This document shows positions 38,062 through 45,929 of a DNA stretch of 64,000 nucleotides, piece after piece. The DNA is from JABFSM01 sp963762545 (lineage in GTDB: Bacteria > Gemmatimonadota > Gemmatimonadetes > Gemmatimonadales > GWC2-71-9): NCBI GenBank assembly GCA_963762545.1, contig CAVXLC010000007.1, positions 124,001-188,000 of the forward strand, given 5' to 3'. Positions within the stretch are counted from its first letter, which is position 1. Every line of letters begins with the position of its first letter. Below the pieces are notes generated by a model. That model searched no databases. It was given only the letters and a program-made list of their open reading frames with translations, and had not been told where the DNA came from. Made by a program: the position numbers and the translations under genes.

Positions 38062-40553
38062 CGGAGCCTCCCTTCCGGCTTCTTGCTCAGCTCGAGCAGC
38101 AGCGCCTGGGCCTTCTCGAAGCCCGGCGCGCTCTCCAGCACCTGGAGCACTTCGCGGCGCGCCGCGGCGGGGTCTCCCGCCCGGGACAGGGCCCGCGCGA
38201 GCTGATACCGCGCCTCCAGCATGTCCGCCGGCGCCAGCGCCAGGACTGCGCGGCGTTCCTTGAGGGCCCGGGCGGGATCGGAGAGCCGCTCCGCCAGCTC
38301 GGCCAGGCGCGCATGCACCTCCACGTCGTACGGCGAGATCCATACGGTGCGCTGGAGCGCCGCGGCCGCACCCGCAATATCTCCTGCTTCCTGACGGAGG
38401 GCCGCCTCCAGGCGATTCGCCTCGAGCGCCGACTCGTCGAGCGCGGTGATCCGGGCCAGCGCCACCACCGCGCCGCTCTTGTCTCCCCGCTCCACCGCGA
38501 GGCGGGCCAGGCCCAGCGCCGGCGCATCCGGACCCGCGTAGCCGGGGAACATCGCCTCGGCGCGCTCGAAGGCGGCACGGGCCTCGGCCGGGCGCTTCTG
38601 CGCCGCGAGCGTCCGCGCCGCGGCAAGGGTGCTTTCGAATTCTCCCGTGGCCGGCCCCTTGCCGTCCCACGGCGCGAGGTGCGCCAGCGGCCCCGCAAAC
38701 CGCTCCTGCAGCCAGGCCTGGAACTGGTCCACCAGCGCCTCCGGCGTCAGGTGCAATACGGCGGTGAACACCCTCCGGGTGTCGAGCCCGTCGCGGTACC
38801 CTCCCAGCATGTTCACCAGCGCGGCGCGGCCCCAGCGCGCCTCGATCATTTCGCAGAGCAGCGAGGCCTCGTAGTAGCTGAAGCCCAGCTCGGCCGGGTG
38901 CGACGGCCGCACGAACCCGTCGTTGAGCCGCGTCACCGGTAGCAACTTGCCGCCCTTGAACGCGGCCAGAAACTCCGGCGTCGCGCCGGCGCCCCAGGCC
39001 GGACGCGCCCGGCGCTCCTCCAGGACCGAGAGCCCCTCCGAGAACCAGCGCGGCACCCGGTGCGCGGAGCGCCCGAGCGTGAAGGTGTGCGTGAGCTCGT
39101 GCCACGCGGTGCTGCCCCAGTTGAACTCGCCCGGGGCTCGGGCCGACGGCGCGTCCATCACCAGCACCGTGCCGAAGCTCACGCCCAGCGCGCCCAGTCC
39201 GGCGAGCCCCACAGTGCGGACCGAGAAATCGGCGTGGCGGCGAAAGAGCTCGATCCGGATCGGGGTCGGGGGACGATACTCGTAGCGTGCCGCGAGCGAA
39301 TCGTAGGCCTCCTCGAGCAGCGGCCCCAGGTACATCGCCAGCAGCTCGGCTTCGGCGGCCGGGGCCACGATGCGGAAGCGCCGCGTGGCCACGGTCCGGA
39401 AGCTCTTCATCTCGTCCAGGAGGTCGAGGGTGTTCTTGTACCAGATATGAAACGGATCCCGCATGAAGGCCCGGGTCAGGTGATCCCGCCCGCCCTCGAT
39501 GTTCCCCAGCCGCAGCTCGTTGATGCCCAGCACGCCGAGCGCGCGGGAGGAGGCCGAATCCAGGGCCACGGCCTCGCGGCCGAATCGTTCCGCTTCGGCG
39601 TAGCGCCGATGGCGGGCCACCGCTTCGGCGACATCGCTGAAGAAATCGGCGGGCCGGGGGTCTACCCTCGCGGCGCCGGCCCGGGCCCGCGCGAATGCCG
39701 CCGAGTCGTCCCGCAGCCACGCGGTGGCGCCGAGCATGGCCCAGGCATCGATAGCGGACGAATCCGCCGCGAGGGCGCGCGCCGCCGCCGCGGCGGCGGA
39801 GTCGTACTGCTCCGCGTCCAGGTGCAGCTGGGCCAGCAGCGCCAGGGCCGGCGCGAGCGACGGATTGGCCGCCAGGCTCGCGCGCACGCCGTCGGTGGCA
39901 TCGGGACTGCCCTGGAACGCGAGCACCCGCGCCAGGCCCAGCAGCGCGCGGGGCTGGCCGGGCGCGAGCTTCAGTGCGTCGGCGTAGCTGGTCTTGGCGT
40001 CGGGCGCATTGTATTTCCCGAGGAACAGGTCGCCGAGGCGGATCCGGGGCTCGACCAGACTCGAGTCGGCGGCCACCGCGGCATCGAAGGCTCGCAGTGC
40101 GTCCCGAAGCGACTGGGCATCGTCCCGGCCCAGGACGACGTACGCGCGGCCCGCCGCCACCCGGTCGTCGGCGGGCCAGCGCGCGCCGTCGCGCTCGTAC
40201 GCCGCGGCGAGTGCGCCGGCCAGCTGGCGGGCCCCGGCGGCGTTGCCGCGGCGAGCCGCCAGCTCGGCACGGCCGGCTTCCGCGCTCCGCCGGTCGGGGA
40301 GATTCCGCTCCACGGCGATCCGGAAGACCGAGTCCGCGGCGGCCAGGCGGCCGGTGAGCGCGAGCACTTCGCCGAGCGGCACCAGCATCGGCGCGCCGCC
40401 CTGCCGCGCCGCGGCTTCCGCCTCGGCCACGCGACCCGCGTCGGCCAGGGCCCGGACCCGGCGCCGCGCGGCCGGCCCGCTATCCTGCCGCGCCGCGGCG
40501 GCGGCGACTCCCAGCAGCAGAAGCAGCGCCGCCGCCGTCCCGGCGCGGGTCAT
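38058..40553 (-). CDS. Exported TPR protein with an MA-clan metallopeptidase domain
   Basis: The 831-residue product has a Sec signal peptide (AAALLLLLGVAAAAARQ). Residues about 30-380 are TPR-like helices. A gluzincin domain follows, with His485-Glu486-Leu-Thr-His489 (HELTH) and Glu506 in WFSEGLS, the third zinc ligand, as in peptidase_MA_2 proteins. More TPR-like repeats occupy about 640-831. The active site looks complete, so this is a predicted periplasmic or surface endopeptidase carried on TPR scaffolding. Both ends overlap neighbours by ATGA. Confidence 0.9.
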   Translation of the reverse strand: MTRAGTAAALLLLLGVAAAAARQDSGPAARRRVRALADAGRVAEAEAAARQGGAPMLVPLGEVLALTGRLAAADSVFRIAVERNLPDRRSAEAGRAELAARRGNAAGARQLAGALAAAYERDGARWPADDRVAAGRAYVVLGRDDAQSLRDALRAFDAAVAADSSLVEPRIRLGDLFLGKYNAPDAKTSYADALKLAPGQPRALLGLARVLAFQGSPDATDGVRASLAANPSLAPALALLAQLHLDAEQYDSAAAAAARALAADSSAIDAWAMLGATAWLRDDSAAFARARAGAARVDPRPADFFSDVAEAVARHRRYAEAERFGREAVALDSASSRALGVLGINELRLGNIEGGRDHLTRAFMRDPFHIWYKNTLDLLDEMKSFRTVATRRFRIVAPAAEAELLAMYLGPLLEEAYDSLAARYEYRPPTPIRIELFRRHADFSVRTVGLAGLGALGVSFGTVLVMDAPSARAPGEFNWGSTAWHELTHTFTLGRSAHRVPRWFSEGLSVLEERRARPAWGAGATPEFLAAFKGGKLLPVTRLNDGFVRPSHPAELGFSYYEASLLCEMIEARWGRAALVNMLGGYRDGLDTRRVFTAVLHLTPEALVDQFQAWLQERFAGPLAHLAPWDGKGPATGEFESTLAAARTLAAQKRPAEARAAFERAEAMFPGYAGPDAPALGLARLAVERGDKSGAVVALARITALDESALEANRLEAALRQEAGDIAGAAAALQRTVWISPYDVEVHARLAELAERLSDPARALKERRAVLALAPADMLEARYQLARALSRAGDPAAARREVLQVLESAPGFEKAQALLLELSKKPEGRLR

Positions 40554-41536
40554 GGCTTCTGCCCCATGGCCGCTCGAATCGCGGCCGACCGGGTCGCGAT
40601 TTCGAGCAGCAGCCGTTCCAGCTCGCGCTCGTAGGCGGTGGAGTCCATGGAGGCCTTGCGACGCCGGAGCGCGTCTACCTGGGCTTCGAGCGCCCGGCGC
40701 TCGGCCACCAGCCCGGCGACGCGAGGATCGGCCGGCAGGGCGGAGACCCCGAAGGCGACCGTCCGCGCCAGCGCGCCGTCTCCCGCCGCGCCGCCCGGAG
40801 CGGCGCTGCCCTTCCCGTCGCCATCGTCGTCCAGCAATGCGTGCTCGGTGGCGAGCAGATTCCTGGTTTCGTAGCCCCGGGCCACCTCGCGGCGGGCGTA
40901 GTCGAACGCCTCCAGTACCGTCACCCGGCCATCCCGGTCCGCATCGGCCGATTCCGACACCAGCGCCTTCGCGAAGTGCTCCCCGAAGGTGGTTTCGTTG
41001 CGCTCCATGGCGCTCTTGGTGGCGGTGACCACCACCCGGTCCTTCCCCGAGAGGACCGGCACGAAATCTCCGCTTCCGCTCGACGCATTCACCAGCACCA
41101 CGAGGCGGCCCGCGAGCGGGGCGAGCCAGGTCGCGAAATCGGCGGCGGTGGCGTCCGGCCCCGGGAGATTGAGCCGGGAATCGGCGCCCTGGCCGCTGCC
41201 GTGACCGATGAGGACGATGAGCAGCACATCCCCGGGGACCGAGCGGGCACCGAGCGCCGCGATGGCCGCGGCGACGCCATCGCGGGTGGCCCGGGCCGTG
41301 ATGCGGGCGGGGTCCAGCGCCGGATCTTCGGCCAGGTACACCAGACTCGAATCGGAGCGGACCCAGCGCGCCTTGGCCGCGTCGTAGATCGACCCGGCCT
41401 CGGTATGGAACGCCGCGGCGAAGCGCGGCTCCCCGGAGAGTCCGGTCACCAGCAGGACGTGGGTGCTCCCCGCCGCCGTTTGCGGGGGAGGCGGCGCCGA
41501 AGCCGCGAGCCACAGGGCGAGGGCGGACCCGATCAT
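40550..41536 (-). CDS. Caspase-fold protein with lost catalytic Cys and EF-hand-like calcium loops
   Basis: A 328-residue exported protein (hydrophobic N-terminus). The caspase/legumain-like core shows the strand V-L-L-I-V-L-I-GHGS with the catalytic-base His112, then R-L-V-V-L-V-N-A-S-S-G-S-G, where D-x-C-x-S-G is expected: the nucleophile position (about 152) is Ser and there is no Cys nearby. The following strand VVVTATKS is as in active homologues. A perfect EF-hand loop (Asp198, Asp200, Asp202, Gly203, Glu209) and a second acidic DxDGDG stretch (236-241) follow, then a C-terminal coiled coil. A pseudo-peptidase or calcium-dependent adaptor is the likely role. Both ends overlap neighbours by ATGA. 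Confidence 0.8.
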   Translation of the reverse strand: MIGSALALWLAASAPPPPQTAAGSTHVLLVTGLSGEPRFAAAFHTEAGSIYDAAKARWVRSDSSLVYLAEDPALDPARITARATRDGVAAAIAALGARSVPGDVLLIVLIGHGSGQGADSRLNLPGPDATAADFATWLAPLAGRLVVLVNASSGSGDFVPVLSGKDRVVVTATKSAMERNETTFGEHFAKALVSESADADRDGRVTVLEAFDYARREVARGYETRNLLATEHALLDDDGDGKGSAAPGGAAGDGALARTVAFGVSALPADPRVAGLVAERRALEAQVDALRRRKASMDSTAYERELERLLLEIATRSAAIRAAMGQKP

Positions 41537-43827
41537 GCCAGCCCCCGGCGGCGGCGGTAACCCCATTCGGCGCCGAGCAGCGTCACCAGCAGGAGGAACA
41601 GCGCCGGCATGTCCCACAGGTCCCGGGACTCGCGGACCGTCACCCCGCTCTCGGTGAACTCGACATCGTCGGAGAGCCGCGCGGCATCCGCCAGCGGGTA
41701 GTAGCGGCCGCCGGTCTCCCCGGAGATGCGCCGGAGCAGCGGGGCGCGCAGCTCGGCCTGCTCCACGTCGGCGCCGTGATCGTCCGCCAGCAGCGCGGTC
41801 GGCGCGGCGCGCATCGTATCGGCGCCGCGGCGCGCTTCCGCTTCCACCTGGTACATGCCCGCTTCCTCGGTGACGAACCGGCCCTGGTAGGCGCCGTCCT
41901 CCTTGAGCGTCCAGGTGAGCGGCACGTCGAAGGTCCGCCCGGCGGGCGACGTGACCCGGGCGGTGACCACCGCGTCGTTGGATTCGAGGTACGCCTCGTC
42001 GGATACCCGCGCGTGCAGGACCACCGCCTCGCCGGGTCCGACCCGGGCCGGCGCGGCGACCACCTCCACCCGGTCCGGCACGCCGGCGAGCGACCACCGG
42101 ATCAGCTGCTTCCAGAGCATCTCGTGGGTCTGGTCTTCCAGTGGAATGCTCGCGCTCATCTGCCAGAGCCAGGTGTCCTGAACGCCGACCAGTGCGACGG
42201 TTCCCTTGCCGAATCGCTGCACCGCCAGGACCGGCACGTCGGGACCGCCGCCGCCCGGGCGTCCGTTCAGAAGCAGGGTGGCGCCGGGTTTGAGCGATCC
42301 GAACCGGTTGACCGAGGTCAGCGGCGGAAGCGAGTCCCAGCGCGCCGCGGCGGCTTCGGTCGGTCCGAGCTGCAGCGCCGGATGCACCATGCCCGTGGGC
42401 GTCACCCGAATCGTGAGCTCGGTGGCCGGATCGTTCGCCCCGGCCGGGGTCACCGCGTCGAGTCCGACCGGCAGCACCTCCGCCAGCGGAGTTCCGGCAT
42501 ATCCCCCTTCGGCGAGCGCCTCCCGGCCACCCAGCACGATCAATCCTCCACCCCGCCGGCTCACGAAATCGGCCAGCATGCGAAGCTGGTCCCCGGTGAA
42601 GAAGGAGGCCGGCACGCTGCCGAGGATCAGGCCGCGGTACCGAAACAGATCCTCGCGCCGGACGGGAAAACCGCCGGCCAGCTCGACGCTGTCCTCGACG
42701 CCCAGCCGGAGGAATTTTCCCTTGGCGCTCTGGAGCAGGCCCACGACCTGGAGCCCGCTGTCCGCCGACACGGCCCGGCGCAGAAAGGCAAACTCGGGCC
42801 GGGGCTCGCCCTCGAGATACAGCACCCGTTCGGGACCGGGACGGACTCGGAGCACGGTCCGCAGCTCGTTGTTTTCGGTGACGATTTCGCCCGGGACGGG
42901 CCGCACCCGGAAGGTGAGTCGCCGGGAGCCCGGAGGAAGCGGCGGGAGCGAGAGCCGCGCCACCGTCACGTCGCCGGCGTCGGGCAACGGCACGTCCCGC
43001 TGGGCCACGACCCGGTCCTCGTCTTCCGCCGTGACCGTGACCTTCTGCCCGCTCAGTCCGCGCACCCGGAGCACTACTTCGGCCAGGACCCCGGCCCCCG
43101 CAAGCGCGCTGGGGGGCAGTGAAACCCGCTCGATCGCGAGGTCCCGGGCAAAGCGCTCCCGCCCCACCCCCACCGTGTACACCGGAACCCGCCGCGCCTT
43201 GAGCGCCAGAAGCGGCGCGGTCAGGTCGGTGCCGGCATTGTCGGCACCGTCACTGACCAGGACCAGCCCGGCCAGCGGAACGCCAGCCAGCTCCTGGCGG
43301 GCCGCATCGAGCGCCGCCGCCAGGTCGGTGCGGGTGCCGGAGCCCTTCAGCGCCGCGGCGCCCGAGAGCGGGCCCGCGTCCGCCGCGAAGCGGAAGAACC
43401 GGAGCACAAACCGCGAGCCGAGCCGCGCGGTGATCGCGGCCGAGTCGCCGAACGCCCGGCGGACCGCGTCCAGCCGGGACCCGCCGTCAAGGTCCGCCAG
43501 GCGCATGCTGCGGGAATCGTCGAGCAGAATCCCGAGCACGTTGCGTTGGGGGACCGCGCTGGAGAGCAGCAGCACCGGGCGGAGCAGGCAGACGCCCAGA
43601 AGCCCGAACACGGCCACCCGAAGCACCCCGAGCACCAGGCGATCCCTCCCGGGAGACGGAGTCCGGACCCGCCGCAACATCAGGATCAGGGAGAGCACCG
43701 CCAGCCCGAAGGCCAGCCCGATCACCGCGGGAGGGAAGCTCGGCGCGAGGGACACGTCCCCCCGCTGGTACAGCCGCGGGGGGTACTTGAGGAGGAAGGT
43801 GAGTATGGCGTCAAACGTTCGTTCCAT
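41533..43827 (-). CDS. Membrane VWA protein with a class I amidotransferase-like domain, first gene of the operon
   Basis: A 764-residue protein with two N-terminal membrane helices (PAVIGLAFGLAVLSLILML, VLRVAVFGLLGVCLLRPVL), a VWA domain with complete MIDAS (D-D-S-R-S, Thr in GTRTD, Asp in VLVSDGAD), Ig-like beta domains, an amidotransferase-like fold (RYRGLILGSVPASF, GGGLIVLGGREAL) and a final membrane helix (WDMPALFLLLVTLLGAEWGY). The amidotransferase-like part has no evident catalytic Cys. It belongs to the group of large VWA membrane proteins encoded with MoxR, and shares its stop with the caspase-like gene start (ATGA). AGGG lies six bases before ATG 43827. Confidence 0.88.
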   Translation of the reverse strand: MERTFDAILTFLLKYPPRLYQRGDVSLAPSFPPAVIGLAFGLAVLSLILMLRRVRTPSPGRDRLVLGVLRVAVFGLLGVCLLRPVLLLSSAVPQRNVLGILLDDSRSMRLADLDGGSRLDAVRRAFGDSAAITARLGSRFVLRFFRFAADAGPLSGAAALKGSGTRTDLAAALDAARQELAGVPLAGLVLVSDGADNAGTDLTAPLLALKARRVPVYTVGVGRERFARDLAIERVSLPPSALAGAGVLAEVVLRVRGLSGQKVTVTAEDEDRVVAQRDVPLPDAGDVTVARLSLPPLPPGSRRLTFRVRPVPGEIVTENNELRTVLRVRPGPERVLYLEGEPRPEFAFLRRAVSADSGLQVVGLLQSAKGKFLRLGVEDSVELAGGFPVRREDLFRYRGLILGSVPASFFTGDQLRMLADFVSRRGGGLIVLGGREALAEGGYAGTPLAEVLPVGLDAVTPAGANDPATELTIRVTPTGMVHPALQLGPTEAAAARWDSLPPLTSVNRFGSLKPGATLLLNGRPGGGGPDVPVLAVQRFGKGTVALVGVQDTWLWQMSASIPLEDQTHEMLWKQLIRWSLAGVPDRVEVVAAPARVGPGEAVVLHARVSDEAYLESNDAVVTARVTSPAGRTFDVPLTWTLKEDGAYQGRFVTEEAGMYQVEAEARRGADTMRAAPTALLADDHGADVEQAELRAPLLRRISGETGGRYYPLADAARLSDDVEFTESGVTVRESRDLWDMPALFLLLVTLLGAEWGYRRRRGLA

Positions 43828-43992
43828 GCGACCCTGTAGAACCGACGCGAAGCGCGCGGGCGAGGTTTCCGAGCCGCTCCGTGTCCCTTCAAGACCTACG
43901 GAGGGGAAGGGGGGACCGCTGTGGAATCCGGACCCGCGAGTCCGGCGGTATCTTCAGCCGGGATTCAGGGGAGCCACCCGGCGCGGCCGTGC

Positions 43993-44706
43993 TTAGATGA
44001 CCCGGAGCAGATATTGGACCGAAAGTGAGGCGCTCCAGATCCGGGACCCCTCCAGCGGGGACGTCGGGAACGCCCCGGGATCGACCAGGTTACGCACGCT
44101 TTTCTGGCCCCGCAGCCCGAGCGCGAACCGCCGCATCTCGAGGCCTACCTCTCCCAGGAAGCCGACGTCGAGGTCCTGATACAGGGCGGGAAAGAACGGG
44201 TCGACGCCGGGCTGAAAACCGGGCGGGGTGACGGTACAATCGGGATGGCTGACGGCACCGCTGGCCTCGACCAGCTCCCGTTTGCAGGACAGCCGGAGTC
44301 CGAGATACGGGCCCAGCACCAGGAACGGCCGCAGCGGCCTCGTGGTGCTGTACCCCTTCTCGACCCGCATCAACACGGGAATCTGCGCGAATAGAAGATT
44401 GGGCGCGTCCGACCGCGGTCCGACCTGCTGGGACGGGAGCGTGCTGGGCGCCCGAGCGGCAAAGAACCGCCGCTGGACCAGAAGCAGCTCGACCTCGAAC
44501 GACACCCGCGAGGTTCGCGGCATCCGCAGCGCGAGCCCGGTCTGGAAGCCGCTGCGGGCCTCGGAGCTCTTGACTCGGCCCCCGGAGGCATTGGAGAGGT
44601 TTCCCCCGGCGAGCAGCGTGAGCTCCCGTCGTTGCGCCGCGAGCGGCGAGCTTGCGGCGCCGGCGGCCAGGACCAGCAGAAGCACGGGAACGGATCCGAC
44701 TCGCAT
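43993..44706 (-). CDS. Outer-membrane beta-barrel protein (PorT-like)
   Basis: The 237-residue product has a Sec signal peptide (...ASSPLAAQ) and alternating beta strands with a barrel-like pattern: FQTGLALRMP, VSFEVELLLVQRRF, FAQIPVLMRVEKG, RPFLVLGPYLGLRLS, DVGFLGEVGLEM, ALGLRGQKSV and the final SASLSVQYLLRVI. This is the layout of small PorT/OMP_b-brl_2 barrels. ATG 44706 with a GGAG site upstream is the start. Its stop lies 165 bp before the VWA operon start on the same strand. Confidence 0.78.
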   Translation of the reverse strand: MRVGSVPVLLLVLAAGAASSPLAAQRRELTLLAGGNLSNASGGRVKSSEARSGFQTGLALRMPRTSRVSFEVELLLVQRRFFAARAPSTLPSQQVGPRSDAPNLLFAQIPVLMRVEKGYSTTRPLRPFLVLGPYLGLRLSCKRELVEASGAVSHPDCTVTPPGFQPGVDPFFPALYQDLDVGFLGEVGLEMRRFALGLRGQKSVRNLVDPGAFPTSPLEGSRIWSASLSVQYLLRVI

Positions 44707-44776
44707 GAAGGCTCCAAGCCACGGGTCGACGCGCAGGGGCTGCCGATGAAGATACCCCCGGACGAGGGAGGAGACG

Positions 44777-45915
44777 ATGGGGACCGCGGCTAGGGCCCGG
44801 CCCGAGCGCATCGCGGCGCTCGACGCGTTCCGGGGCATCACGATCGCCGGCATGCTGCTGGTCAACAACCCGGGTACCTGGGACGCGATTTATCCCCCGC
44901 TCGAGCACGCGCCCTGGCACGGCTGGACCCCGACCGATCTGATCTTTCCCTTCTTCGTCTTCGTGGTGGGGATCACCACCCACCTTTCCCTCGCGGCCCG
45001 CGCCGGGCGGGGAGATTCCGACCGTGCGATCACCCTCCAGATCCTCCGCCGGGGCGGGCTGATCGTCCTCCTCGGTCTGCTGCTTCAGGCCTTTCCCTAC
45101 GTTCCCCTCGATCGCATCACCCAGATGCGATTTCCCGGCGTGCTGCAGCGCATCGGCGTCTGCTACGTCGCGGCGGCACTCCTGTCCCGCCGCCGCGACA
45201 ACCGCGCGGTGGCGATCATCACCGCGATCCTGCTGCTGGGCTACTGGGCGCTGCAGGCCCTGGTGGCCCCGCCGGGTGTGGCAACGCCGACGCTCGATGT
45301 CCCGCAGGATACGCTCAGCGCCTGGATCGACCGGACGGTGTTCGGGGAACATCTGTGGAAGCAGTCGCACACCTGGGATCCGGAAGGACTGCTCTCCACG
45401 CTGCCGGCCATCGGTACCTGCCTGCTCGGCGTGCTGGCGGGACGCTGGCTGGCGACGAGCCGAGCCCTGCCCGAACGGTTAAACGGGCTCTTCGCCGCCG
45501 GAGCCATCGGCGCGATGGCGGGCCTGGTGTGGAACTGGGTGTTCCCGATCAACAAGAACCTGTGGACCAGCTCATACGTGCTGTTCACCGCGGGGCTGGC
45601 CTGTCTGACGCTGGCCACCTGCGCCTGGCTCATCGACGTCAGGGGCCGGGGCCGCTGGGCGGCGCCGGCGGTGACCTATGGGAAGAATCCGATGGTCGCC
45701 TTCATCGGATCCGGTGTGATGGCCCGCCTGCTGGGCATGCTGCACCTGACCGTGGGGGAGAGAGCGTGACCCTGCAGCAGGCGGTCTATCGCGGCGGGTT
45801 CGCGTCGTGGCTGGCACCCCGCAACGCGTCGCTCGGGTTCGCGATCGGGTTCGTGGCGCTCTGGTACGGGATTCTCAGACTGCTCGAGCGACGCGGCGTG
45901 ATCCTCAAGGTCTGA
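44777..45915 (+). pseudogene. DUF5009/HGSNAT-like membrane acyltransferase, broken by a one-base frameshift near its end
   Basis: The first frame (44777-45769) encodes 330 residues of a multi-helix protein with the family start AALDAFRGITIAGMLLVNNP, WTPTDLIFPFFVFVVGIT, GVLQRIGVCY and YGKNPMVAF, then stops early after H-L-T-V-G-E-R-A. The next frame continues from about 45760 with the missing tail (A-V-Y-R-G-G-F-A-S-W-L-A-P-R-N-A-S-L, WYGILRLLERRGVILKV) to 45915. One extra G in the G5 run at 45754-45758 would restore a 379-residue protein. Relatives transfer acetyl groups to sugars across membranes (heparan-alpha-glucosaminide N-acetyltransferase). It is either a sequencing error or a recent mutation. 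Confidence 0.85.
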
Positions 45916-45929
45916 TCCGGCGACGCGGG

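Noticed and set aside
43928..43945. GC-rich hairpin CCGGAC-6-GTCCGG between the barrel gene and the VWA operon
   Set aside because: The stem is only 6 bp and no T-run follows on either strand, so it is not supported as a terminator.
45754..45769. Programmed -1 frameshift in the DUF5009-type gene
   Set aside because: The G5 run lacks a typical heptanucleotide slip site and no downstream stem-loop was seen; a homopolymer indel is simpler.
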